NCBI RefSeq assembly: GCF_900115505.1
Contig: NZ_FOWQ01000003.1
Coordinates: 496,001-560,000, forward strand
Direction of reading: 5' to 3'
DNA length: 64,000 bases
DNA from: Geodermatophilus dictyosporus
GTDB lineage: Bacteria; Actinomycetota; Actinomycetes; Mycobacteriales; Geodermatophilaceae
Position numbers and translations under genes: made by a program. Positions 28,017 through 35,918 of the stretch are shown here, one piece after another. A model generated the notes under the pieces. It searched no databases. It was given only the letters and a program-made list of their open reading frames with translations, and was not told the origin of the DNA. Each line of letters opens with the position of its first letter. The stretch's first letter is position 1.

Positions 28017-29939
28017 ATGAGCGAGGAGGGACCCGACAGGAGCGACCTCGACGGCGAGAGCGGCGAGGACCGGCCGGCCGACGACGCCGCGAGCGGGGTC
28101 GCGGGGGAGCTCGACCCGGACTTCGAGGCACTGCTCGTCTACCTGCGGGAGAAGCGGGGTTTCGACTTCACCGGCTACAAGCGGCCCAGCCTCGTGCGCC
28201 GGGTCCGCCGGCGCATGAGCGACGTCGGCATCACGTCGGTGGCCGAGTACCAGGACTTCCTCGAGGTCCACCCCGAGGAGTTCACGCCGCTGTTCAACAC
28301 GGTGCTGATCAACGTCACCAGCTTCTTCCGCGACAGGGCGTCGTGGGACCACCTGCGGGACGTGCTGCTGCCCGAGGTGCTCGCCGCGGCCGGCCCGACG
28401 ATCCGCGTGTGGAGCGCCGGGTGCGCGTCGGGCGAGGAGGCGTACAGCCTCGCCATCCTGCTGACGGGCGTCCTCGGCGCCGAGCAGTTCCGGCAGCGGG
28501 TGAAGATCTACGCCACGGACGTGGACGAGGACGCCCTGGCCCAGGCACGCCAGGCCACGTACACCGAGCGGGCGCTCGCCGGGCTCACGCCCGACCAGGT
28601 CGAGGAGTACTTCCAGCCGGAGGGTGCGCGCTACACCTTCCGCAAGGACCTCCGCAGGTCGGTGATCTTCGGGCGGAACGACCTGGTGCAGGACGCGCCG
28701 ATCTCGCACGTCGACATGGTGCTGTGCCGCAACACGCTCATGTACTTCAACGCCGAGACCCAGAGCCGGATCCTCGGCCGGCTGCACTTCGCGCTCAACC
28801 CGTCCGGCGTCCTGTTCCTCGGCAAGGCCGAGATGCTCCTCTCGCACAGCCAGCTGTTCACGCCGGTGGACCTCACCCGCCGGTTCTTCCGCAATCGGGA
28901 CGGGCGCCCGGCTGCTGATCGGCCACCGCCGGCCGTGCCCGCGCCCAGCCCCCCGCACGTCGACGAGCTCGAGGTGGCCCGGCTCCGCCGGGAGGCGATG
29001 CTGTCCGCGCCCGCGGCCCAGCTGGCCGTGGACACCGACGGCCGGGTCGCGATGGTGAACCGGCAGGCCGAGCAGGTGCTGGGCGTGGACGACCGCGACG
29101 TCGGCCGGCTGTTCCAGGACCTCGAGATCTCCTACCGCCCCGTGGAGCTGCGCGGTGCCATCGCGGAGGCGGTGGCCGAGCGCCGCGTCGTGTGGCTGCG
29201 TGGCGTCGAACGCCGCCGGTCGGGCCAGGAACCGGCGGTCTTCGACGTGCAGGTCCGGCCGCTGTACCGCGAGGACGGCACCCTGCTCGGGACCACGGTC
29301 ATCTTCGACGACGTGACGCTGTACCGGCGTCTGCAGAGCGAGCTGGAGTACGCCAACCGGCAGCTCGAGACCGCCTACGAGGAGCTGCAGTCGACCAACG
29401 AGGAGCTGGAGACGACGAACGAGGAGCTCCAGTCCACCGTCGAGGAGCTCGAGACGACGAACGAGGAGCTCCAGTCGACCAACGAGGAGCTCGAGACGAT
29501 GAACGAGGAGCTGCAGTCCATGAACGACGAGCTCCACGTCGCCAACGAGGAACTGCGCCGCAGCACCGACGAGGTCGGCACGCTCAACCGGTTCATGACC
29601 GGCGTGCTCGGCAGCTTCCGCGCCGGGGTGGTGGTGGTCGACCCGGACCTGAGGATCCTGGTCTGGAACGCGGCGGCCGAGGAGCTGTGGGGCGTCCGGC
29701 AGGACGAGGTCTCCGGCCAGCACCTGCTCAACCTCGACATCGGCCTGCCGCTGTCCGAGCTGCACCCGCTGCTGCGCCGCCAGGTCACCGACGACGGGCC
29801 TCCGCACGACTCGGTCGAGCTGGCCGCCGTCAACAGGCGCGGACGGCCGGTGCGGGTGCGCGTGACCGTCAGCCCGTTCAGCCACGGCGCGGACGGGCAC
29901 GGCGGGGCGGTCATCCTGATGGACCCCGCCGAGCCCTGA
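28017..29939 (+). CDS. CheR methyltransferase-PAS-coiled coil-PAS protein
   Basis: The 640-residue protein has a CheR N-terminal helical domain (~35-95), then the SAM-binding domain with IRVWSAGCASGEEAYSLAIL (~130-150) and ISHVDMVLCRNTLMYF. A PAS domain lies at ~330-440. A long regular coiled coil (~451-520) is built of NEELQST/NEELETT heptads, and a last PAS domain lies at ~525-630. This is the middle section of the large CheB-CheR-PAS-kinase fusions seen elsewhere, here split from CheB by four bases and lacking the kinase. The coiled coil likely dimerises the protein and transmits signals between PAS domains. Confidence 0.92.
   Translation: MSEEGPDRSDLDGESGEDRPADDAASGVAGELDPDFEALLVYLREKRGFDFTGYKRPSLVRRVRRRMSDVGITSVAEYQDFLEVHPEEFTPLFNTVLINVTSFFRDRASWDHLRDVLLPEVLAAAGPTIRVWSAGCASGEEAYSLAILLTGVLGAEQFRQRVKIYATDVDEDALAQARQATYTERALAGLTPDQVEEYFQPEGARYTFRKDLRRSVIFGRNDLVQDAPISHVDMVLCRNTLMYFNAETQSRILGRLHFALNPSGVLFLGKAEMLLSHSQLFTPVDLTRRFFRNRDGRPAADRPPPAVPAPSPPHVDELEVARLRREAMLSAPAAQLAVDTDGRVAMVNRQAEQVLGVDDRDVGRLFQDLEISYRPVELRGAIAEAVAERRVVWLRGVERRRSGQEPAVFDVQVRPLYREDGTLLGTTVIFDDVTLYRRLQSELEYANRQLETAYEELQSTNEELETTNEELQSTVEELETTNEELQSTNEELETMNEELQSMNDELHVANEELRRSTDEVGTLNRFMTGVLGSFRAGVVVVDPDLRILVWNAAAEELWGVRQDEVSGQHLLNLDIGLPLSELHPLLRRQVTDDGPPHDSVELAAVNRRGRPVRVRVTVSPFSHGADGHGGAVILMDPAEP
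29370..29575 (+). repeat. Tandem heptad-coding repeat inside the CheR gene
   Basis: The DNA repeats with a 21-base (three heptad codon groups per 63) and clearer 42-base period, because the protein alternates EELQSTN and EELETTN heptads. Near-identical units such as AACGAGGAGCTCCAGTC recur. The repeat is prone to unequal recombination, which would change coiled-coil length in steps of seven residues. Confidence 0.8.
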
Positions 29940-29948
29940 GGGCCGCGG

Positions 29949-31268
29949 TCAGCCGCCCGCGGCGATGATCAGCTCCACGTCGCCCTCCGCCACGAGCCGG
30001 GCGAGGTCGCGCAGCTTGACGTTCAGGCGGGAGCTCAGCGTCACGAGGCGCGCGAAGGCCTCGTCGGCGTCGACCCCGATGCGGTGCATCAGGACCCCCT
30101 TGGCCTGGTCGATGACGGCCCGGGAGGTGAGGGCGGTCTCCAGGTTGCTGGCCAGCGACCGCAGCGACTCGCGTTCGGCGACGTTCTGGAGCACGCCGGT
30201 CACGGCTGCGGCGGCCAGCTCGCCGATGCGGCGGTTGGCCGGCCCGAACGCGTCGCGCCGGCCCGCGTAGACGTTGACCACGGCGGCGCCCTGACCGCCG
30301 TCGCTGATCGGGATGGCCAGCACGCTGCGCACGGCGGTCGGGCCGCCGAGCGCGCGCAGCTGCGGCCAGCGCTCGTCGGTGGTGACGTCCCCGGTGACCA
30401 CCTCGAGCCCGGTGGCGTAGGCCTGCCAGCAGGGCCCCTCCTGAACGCGGAGCTGCCGGCCGTCGAAGTCCTGGGCCTCTGCGGAGTCGCTGCCCACACG
30501 CTGGGGCTCGAGCGGGGAGCCGAGCGTGATGCTCACCCAGTCGGCGCCGGGCACGGCGCTGCGGACGAGCGTGGCCATCCGGCTCAGCAGCCGCTGGCGG
30601 TCGGGCTCCTCCACCGGCAACGCCGACATCTCGACGAAGGAGGCGGCCAGCCCGACGACGTCCGCCGGGGCAGCGGCGCCGGACTCCTGCGGACCGGGGG
30701 ACGCCGGCCCGGTGCGGGGGAGGCCCGCGGTGGCGTCCTGGTCACGGGCCTCGTCCCAGGGCGCGAGCACCCACTGCACCCGGGCAGCCGACGGGAGGGG
30801 GCCACTGACCTCCGTGAAGCCGAACAGCTCGGCGCACCGGCGTGTGCCGCCTCGGGGATGGAGCGTCACCGTGAGCCGCTGCTCGGCGGCGGGCGGACCG
30901 GTGAGCGACCGCAGGGCCTTGCGGAACGCGGGGGCGTCCTCGGGCGCCAGGTAGACCGACAGCGGCTTGCCGAGCAGCCGGCTGAACCCCACCCCGACGG
31001 ACTGGGCCAGCGCCGGGTTGACCTCCAGGAGCTTGCCGTTGCCGTCGGTGAGCGCCAGGCCGAGCGGTACCACGGCGGCGAGGTGGCTGCGCCAGCGCAG
31101 CTCGGCCTCGTGCTGCTGCAGGAGCTCGGTGACCTGCTCCTGCTGGGCACGGAGCTCCTCGGAGACGACCTGCAGTTCCTCGTGGCGGATGTCGAGGGCG
31201 GCCAACTGGGCCACCACCTCGTCCACCGACTGCGGGGTGCCGGCGACGTCACGCTCACCGGGACTCAT
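29949..31268 (-). CDS. PAS-GAF-ANTAR regulator
   Basis: This 439-residue protein from ATG 31268 has GGAGGAGG about 9 bases upstream. A short N-terminal coiled coil (EELQVVSEELRAQQEQVTEL) is followed by a PAS domain (~60-170), a GAF domain (~205-360) and a C-terminal ANTAR domain (~370-430) with SRAVIDQAKGVLMHRIGVDA. ANTAR domains bind paired RNA hairpins and prevent transcription termination. This is therefore a signal-controlled antiterminator acting on leader RNAs. It converges on the CheR gene, leaving 9 bases between the stops, and overlaps the gene upstream by 14 bases. Confidence 0.92.
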   Translation of the reverse strand: MSPGERDVAGTPQSVDEVVAQLAALDIRHEELQVVSEELRAQQEQVTELLQQHEAELRWRSHLAAVVPLGLALTDGNGKLLEVNPALAQSVGVGFSRLLGKPLSVYLAPEDAPAFRKALRSLTGPPAAEQRLTVTLHPRGGTRRCAELFGFTEVSGPLPSAARVQWVLAPWDEARDQDATAGLPRTGPASPGPQESGAAAPADVVGLAASFVEMSALPVEEPDRQRLLSRMATLVRSAVPGADWVSITLGSPLEPQRVGSDSAEAQDFDGRQLRVQEGPCWQAYATGLEVVTGDVTTDERWPQLRALGGPTAVRSVLAIPISDGGQGAAVVNVYAGRRDAFGPANRRIGELAAAAVTGVLQNVAERESLRSLASNLETALTSRAVIDQAKGVLMHRIGVDADEAFARLVTLSSRLNVKLRDLARLVAEGDVELIIAAGG

Positions 31269-31560
31269 CGACGTCCACCTCCTCCGTCTGCTCCGAGGCG
31301 TGCTCAGCGGCAGCACGGCGGTCGTGGTCGGCCGCACACCGATGACCGGCGGCGCGATCGTGCCCGCGGCGGGCCCACTCCAGCGACTCGCGCGCGTGCT
31401 CGGCCGCCGTCTCGGACCGGGCCCGGGCACGCTCGGCGCCGCCGGTGTCCGGGAGGTCGCCCGTGGACGGACGCACCAGCCGTTCGGACAGCTCCCGCGA
31501 GCGGCGGCCGGCCGAGGTCGCTCGCTCGGCCGCCTGCCGCCCGGCTGCCTCGGTCCCCAT
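31255..31560 (-). CDS. Small basic/acidic helical hypothetical protein
   Basis: This 101-residue protein is rich in Ala, Arg and Glu, without membrane segments or known motifs. It ends 14 bases inside the PAS-GAF-ANTAR gene, so the two are translationally coupled and this protein may be a partner. The helix RARSETAAEHARESLEWARR looks amphipathic. I do not recognise a family. Coding status rests on the overlap, strand continuity and codon bias. Confidence 0.55.
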   Translation of the reverse strand: MGTEAAGRQAAERATSAGRRSRELSERLVRPSTGDLPDTGGAERARARSETAAEHARESLEWARRGHDRAAGHRCAADHDRRAAAEHASEQTEEVDVDESR

Positions 31561-31954
31561 GTGAGCCCTCCCCGGCGCCTCCGACCGCGTCCCCCCATAC
31601 TGCCGCGTGGGCCCACCGCGTGCGCCACAGCCGGACCCGACCCGGGACGCCCGTGCGTGTCGACACGCCGCCGGCCTCCCTCGTCAGGCTGCGCGACCGC
31701 ACGACCGACGGGGCGCGCGACCGGGGCGGTGATCGCCGGGTGCAGGAGAGTCGACGTCCCGGCTGGATCTGGGCTCGGACCCGCGGTGACCGGCCGCGGG
31801 CACGGGTCCGCCGCCGGACGAGCGCTGTCCCGAGGTCCACGGCCTGCCCGTGTACGCACCGCGTCGGCGCGCAGGTTCGCTGACGGGCGGATCGGCGGGT
31901 CCGGACTGCGGTGGTGGGCTAGCCGACGGCTGGTCACCTGACCACGCTCATCGG
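31561..31954. other. Intergenic region, no gene recognised
   Basis: About 390 bases lie between the divergent small ORFs at 31560 and 31955. Frames on both strands are arginine-rich and look non-coding. It presumably holds the promoter of the ANTAR operon, but I could not identify convincing -35/-10 boxes or an operator. Confidence 0.4.
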
Positions 31955-32233
31955 GTGATCACGGAACCGGGACAGTCGCCGTTGGCCCAGCTCCACGAGG
32001 CGGCCAGGCGCCGGACGGTCACGGCCATGCGCGAGGCGGCCGCGACCGCTGTCCTGGTCGCGCTGACCTACGACCAGGTGGCGGCACTCGCGGCGGACGC
32101 CGGGGTGACCGCCGACCCAGCGGGGCCGCCCCGTGGACGAGCGGATCGGGCGCGTGCGCGGGCGGCCGAGGAGCGGGCCCAGGCGATCCGTGCGTGGTCG
32201 CGGGCGGCTGCCCTCGAGTCCGCCGGGTACTGA
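31955..32233 (+). CDS. Small hypothetical protein
   Basis: This is a predicted 92-residue alpha-helical protein starting at GTG 31955 and beginning with ITEPGQSPLAQLHEAARRRT. It has helices AMREAAATAVLVALTYDQVA and a repeated Arg/Ala tail. No signal peptide or domain is recognised. The sequence is alanine-rich but has ordered hydrophobic spacing that a shadow frame would not show. It stands alone between the ANTAR operon and the AraC pair. Confidence 0.5.
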   Translation: MITEPGQSPLAQLHEAARRRTVTAMREAAATAVLVALTYDQVAALAADAGVTADPAGPPRGRADRARARAAEERAQAIRAWSRAAALESAGY

Positions 32234-32440
32234 CGTGCCCCCCGCCGCGCGCACCGACACCCCCACGACACGCGGAGGCGGAGGCCGTCGACGTGCGGCA
32301 GGTCGGGTCGACGCCTTCGCTGGGGCCTGGGTGTCGAGTGCGGTGGTCACTGCGACGAGCGGTGCCGTTGAGCCCGGGCGGACCGTCTCCCGCACTCGGC
32401 GCCCGTCGACCGGCGGGATCTCGAGATCGCGGGGAGTGCA

Positions 32441-32650
32441 GTGGCCGGCACGTTCCGCGCCGTGGGACCGGAGCCTGGACGCCGTCCCGGGTCAGCTGTG
32501 GACCGCGCCCGCCGGGACCGCGCCTCCATGGACGAGGCCCGGCGATCCGCGCGTGAGCTCGCCCGCGAGGTCGAGGAGTGCCAGGCACGGGCGCAGGCCC
32601 TCCGCCGGCAGCTGGAGGTCCGTCGGACCTGGCTGACCTCCGACCTCGCG
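32441..32650 (+). CDS. Possible truncated coiled-coil protein
   Basis: A frame from GTG 32441 (GGGGAG just upstream) encodes an amphipathic helix from ATG 32528: MDEARRSARELAREVEECQA and on to LRRQLEVRRTWL. After 32650 the frame continues only as antisense of the AraC gene and loses coding character, although no stop appears until 33145. I read it as a small gene whose 3' end was lost where the AraC gene joins. It could also be chance. Confidence 0.3.
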
Positions 32651-33619
32651 TCAACTGCGCAGTGTCTGGCTGGGCAGCGCGCCGTAGGCCGCGCTGTACC
32701 GCTCGGTGAACCGGCTGGGGGTGAACCCCCACTGGGCCGCGACCGCGGTGACGGTGGTGCCGTCGCCGGGCGTGGCACGGCTGAGCTGCTCGTGGGCCCG
32801 ACGGAGCCGGAGCTGCCGCAGGTGGGCCAGCGGGGTGGTGTCCAGGTGCCGCCGGAACGCCAGCTGCACCGCTCGTGGGGTGACGGAGGCAGCGCGGGCG
32901 ATGTCGGCGAGGGAGACGTCCCGTTCGCAGTTGGCCTCGATGAACGCGGTGGCGCGGCGCAGGGTGACGGGATGGGCGTCGGTGCGGTCCGCCGGCGTGG
33001 GTGGCGGCACGACGGTGTTGGGGAAGACGGCCAGAGCCGTGGCAGCGAGCAGCCGCGACGCCTGCGCGATCAGCAGTGGCGAGGCGGCGGTCACGGGCTC
33101 GCGGAGCAGGTCGTCGACGAAGCGGTTCGTCGCCCACCACCGTGAGGTGCCGCCGGTGACCGGAGACAGCGACAAGAACTGAGCAGGACCGACTCGGCCG
33201 TCGGCGGTTCCGCCGGACACGTCCGTGAGCAGCCGCTCGGAGAGGGTGACGGCGCGCAGTCGCACCTCGCGGGTGCGGGCCACGCCCTCGGACCCCGGGT
33301 GGTTGGCCAGGCAGACGTCACCGGGCCCGAAGCGGTCGCTGCTCTTGCCGTGGTCGAACCGGAGGCCCCCATCGAGGAGGGCGTTGATGACCAGGTCCCC
33401 GCGTCGGACCATGTCGAAGGTCAGATCGGCCGGGACCTGGACGACGGCCGAGCTGACGGCGTCCGCGTCCACCTGGTCGAGGCTCATCCGCCAGCTGGTG
33501 TCGGGGGTCGTGCTCACCTGCAGGCGGCCCCCGTAGGCGCGATCCAGGAAGGCGCGGGCCTCGACGGGATCGGAGGTCGCCAGGGACACGCGGCGGGGCG
33601 CGGCCGGTCCGGTCGGCAT
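32651..33619 (-). CDS. AraC family transcriptional regulator
   Basis: The 322-residue protein has an N-terminal cupin-like sensor domain (~1-200) and a C-terminal double helix-turn-helix. HTH1 is DVSLADIARAASVTPRAVQL, HTH2 is VTAVAAQWGFTPSRFTERY, and the family end YGALPSQTLR is present. The middle has VFPNTVVPPP, which is matched by VFPNTTLSRQ in the neighbouring paralogue. The two genes are in tandem 32 bases apart and arose by duplication. The ligand and target are unknown. Such AraC/AtzR-like proteins often control catabolic genes, but none is adjacent. Confidence 0.9.
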   Translation of the reverse strand: MPTGPAAPRRVSLATSDPVEARAFLDRAYGGRLQVSTTPDTSWRMSLDQVDADAVSSAVVQVPADLTFDMVRRGDLVINALLDGGLRFDHGKSSDRFGPGDVCLANHPGSEGVARTREVRLRAVTLSERLLTDVSGGTADGRVGPAQFLSLSPVTGGTSRWWATNRFVDDLLREPVTAASPLLIAQASRLLAATALAVFPNTVVPPPTPADRTDAHPVTLRRATAFIEANCERDVSLADIARAASVTPRAVQLAFRRHLDTTPLAHLRQLRLRRAHEQLSRATPGDGTTVTAVAAQWGFTPSRFTERYSAAYGALPSQTLRS

Positions 33620-33651
33620 GCTCCTCCCTCGATCGAGCAGTCGTTCCCCGC

Positions 33652-34638
33652 TCAGGTGCGCAGGGTGTGGCTGGGCGGAACCCCGTGAGCGGTGCGGTAG
33701 GCGGCGGCGAACCGGTCCGGCTTGGCGAAGCCCCAGCGCCGCGCGACGGCAGCGACGGTGTCGCCGCGCGTCGGGTCGGCGCGTTGCAGTTCCCGTCGCG
33801 CGCCCTCGAGCCGCACGCGCCGCAGGTACCCGGTGGGCGTCGTGTCGAGGTGCCGCCGGAAGCCGTACTGCAGGGCGCGGGCGCTGGTCCCCGCCGCCGC
33901 CGCGATCTCGTCCAGCTTCAGGGGCAGGTGGGCATGGGCCTCGATGTGGGCGACGGCCCGGCGGACTGCTGCCGGTGCGACAGCGCCCGGACCGGGCACG
34001 TGCTGACGGCTCAGCGTCGTGTTCGGGAAGACGTGCAGCGCAGCGGTGGCGACGGCCCGGGCCATCTCCTCGGCGAGCAGGGGTGAGTCGAGGGGGGACA
34101 CGGGGTCCATCAGAGCCCCGCTGACGAGGCCGACCAGGGACCGCCAGAAACGGTGCATCGACGGCGAGACCGGCGTGGTGCCGGAGAACCGCAGCTCCGG
34201 GCCGGTCACACCCGCCGTGTCCTCGGCGACCTGCTCCATCCGCTCGGCCGGCAGCCGCACGGTGGTCACGTCGAAACCGTGCATGACGAAGTCGATCGAG
34301 ACCCCGAGCGGGTAGAGGGCGACGTCCCCGCCCGCCGCGACCGTCTCGGCGCCGCGGCTGCAGATCTGCACGCTGCCGGCGTGCACGACGAAGAAGACGT
34401 AGTCGGAGAAGCCCTCGCCGGAGGTGCCGCTGTAGTCGATGGACGTGCGCACGCGGTCCGCGCCGAGGACGGGCGTGTCGTGGGTGAGGGCCGAGAACTG
34501 CGCGCCGTTCCTGATCGGGGCGAAGCGTGACGTGTTGTCGGCGTACATCCGGCGGATGAACTCGGTGACCGCCGTCTCGTCGCTGGAGGAGAACGAGGAC
34601 CGCTGGACGAGGCCGGGGTGCGTCTGCGAGGTGGACAC
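33652..34638 (-). CDS. AraC family transcriptional regulator, paralogue of the next gene
   Basis: The 328-residue protein has the same plan as the AraC gene 32 bases downstream. It has an N-terminal sensor domain with DVALYPLGVSIDFVMHGFD and a linker LHVFPNTTLSRQ. The C-terminal HTH pair is LKLDEIAAAAGTSARALQYG and VAAVARRWGFAKPDRFAAAY, ending PPSHTLRT. Both proteins share FRRHLDTTP between the two HTH motifs. Sensor domains are more diverged than DNA-binding domains, suggesting different inducers with overlapping binding sites. It is preceded by the PIN toxin gene. Confidence 0.9.
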   Translation of the reverse strand: MSTSQTHPGLVQRSSFSSSDETAVTEFIRRMYADNTSRFAPIRNGAQFSALTHDTPVLGADRVRTSIDYSGTSGEGFSDYVFFVVHAGSVQICSRGAETVAAGGDVALYPLGVSIDFVMHGFDVTTVRLPAERMEQVAEDTAGVTGPELRFSGTTPVSPSMHRFWRSLVGLVSGALMDPVSPLDSPLLAEEMARAVATAALHVFPNTTLSRQHVPGPGAVAPAAVRRAVAHIEAHAHLPLKLDEIAAAAGTSARALQYGFRRHLDTTPTGYLRRVRLEGARRELQRADPTRGDTVAAVARRWGFAKPDRFAAAYRTAHGVPPSHTLRT

Positions 34639-34692
34639 ACGGCCTCCTGGAGTGCCGAGGCTACGGGCCGACCGCTGGTCCTCGACGACAGA

Positions 34693-35313
34693 TTACGCAG
34701 CCGTGACCCGCTGGGCGAAGCCCTGCACGGCCGCCGTGCACACCGGCCCGCACACGTGGAGGACGCACGGTCCCCGGGTGCGCCTGATCGCTGCCCTGAG
34801 CGCGTGGGTCCGTCTCCCTGACGGATGGGCCCTCCGGACGCGGCCCCCCGGACGCCGCGCCGGAGTCCACACCGTCAGGAGGGCACGACTGCACACGGCC
34901 GGAGCGGATCGCCGGCTGCCCAGCGGGCCGCCGGGTGGCTGCGCCACCTCGACGGCCAGGTCATCGGCCCAGTCCCGCCAGTGGCGGTCAGTGGTCAGTG
35001 CCGGGCTCGACAGGCTGCGCGCGAGGGCCAGGCAAACGCGATCCGCGAGACTCAACCCGGAGCAGTGTCGGTGGAAGGACGCCGCCAGGCGCGCATCGAG
35101 GCGCCCGGCGTGGCTCACCGTGATCCCCAGCGCGTCGAGTTCGCCGTCGACGTCTTCGGCTGGCACACCCAGGCGTGCTGCCTTCTGGAGGACTTCGGCG
35201 TGATCGACCGAGCTGATGGTCGCGTCGTTGCTGCCCGCATCACGAGCGACGACGTCCCAGCCGGGTTCGGTGTTGATCAGGGCCAGTGGGGCAGAGGCAT
35301 CGAGGACGATCAC
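34693..35313 (-). CDS. PIN-domain toxin (VapC-like) with abnormal C-terminal extension
   Basis: This is a 206-residue frame from GTG 35313. Residues 1-123 are a complete PIN domain: Asp5 in IVLDASAPLALI, Glu40 in DHAEVLQ, Asp91 in LADRVCLALA and Asp109 in ALTTDRHW. These are the four acidic residues of VapC RNases. Family members normally stop soon after the strand seen here as DDLAVEVAQ. The remaining ~80 arginine-rich residues look like translated non-coding DNA, so the original stop was probably lost by a small indel. The antitoxin gene overlaps its start by 4 bases (GTGA). Confidence 0.8.
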   Translation of the reverse strand: MIVLDASAPLALINTEPGWDVVARDAGSNDATISSVDHAEVLQKAARLGVPAEDVDGELDALGITVSHAGRLDARLAASFHRHCSGLSLADRVCLALARSLSSPALTTDRHWRDWADDLAVEVAQPPGGPLGSRRSAPAVCSRALLTVWTPARRPGGRVRRAHPSGRRTHALRAAIRRTRGPCVLHVCGPVCTAAVQGFAQRVTAA

Positions 35314-35495
35314 TCGCCGCTCGACTCACGGTCCTCGGCTGCTGCCTCGAGACGCCGCCCAGCGACGAGGTCATCGGCCAGGCTCACGCGGTCGCCGCCA
35401 GCCTGCTGGAAGCGGCGCTGAAGGCGTTCGAGGGCAGCACGACAGCGAGGGTCCCACCCGCGCAGGGGGTCCTCGACCGTGGTGCTCTCGCTCAC
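35310..35495 (-). CDS. Antitoxin of the PIN toxin pair
   Basis: The protein has 61 residues from GTG 35495; an in-frame GTG two codons earlier is possible. It overlaps the PIN gene as GTGA, the usual antitoxin-first order. The sequence ALERLQRRFQQAGGDRVSLADDLVAGRR is helical and acidic toward the end. It does not show a clear AbrB or ribbon-helix-helix domain, so it is a divergent antitoxin or a degraded one. Assigned by position. Confidence 0.55.
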   Translation of the reverse strand: MSESTTVEDPLRGWDPRCRAALERLQRRFQQAGGDRVSLADDLVAGRRLEAAAEDRESSGE

Positions 35496-35640
35496 GATCA
35501 CCAGCGTGGTGGCGTGGAGTCGCCATCTCACGTCCGCCTGACCCGAGCAGACGACGAGCGGGTTGCGCCACGAGGCGCCTACGCGACGTGCTGGGCCTCC
35601 GCGTGGCCTTCGCGACTTGTGACATTGGCGCGACATCCGC

Positions 35641-35798
35641 GCTGGGCGAGATATCCGCCCTCTCCGATCGTCCGCGCTGTGCCGATCTCTCGACGCCAGG
35701 CCTCGGGCCGAACTATTGGACGCCGATAGGAACAGGATCCCCTGTGAGACCGTCTCCCCGACGTCGAGAGGTACGTGCCTGCAAGCTGGGGATCGTGA
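35641..35798 (+). pseudogene. 3' fragment with DADRNRIPCE motif, frameshifted
   Basis: One frame reads ELLDADRNRIPCETV, a calcium-loop-like DxDxNxxxCE ending seen at the C-terminus of small secreted actinobacterial proteins. A one-base-scale shift near 35755 would continue it as PDVERYVPASWGS followed by TGA at 35796. No upstream start or signal peptide is preserved. I read it as the tail of a dead gene in the degraded island; the family link is from memory and tentative. Confidence 0.3.
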
Positions 35799-35918
35799 CT
35801 GGGACTTCGACTGGTCCCCTCAGGGCGAGGTCGTCATCCAGCAGGCGCGGACTGTCCCCGAAGCCGCCGTTGGGGACGCGTCGGTGGGCCTGCGTTCACC
35901 GTTGCCGGAGAGGGATCC

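Noticed and set aside
29370..29575. CRISPR-like periodic repeat
   Set aside because: The period reflects heptad codons inside a coding sequence; there are no unique spacers and no cas genes.
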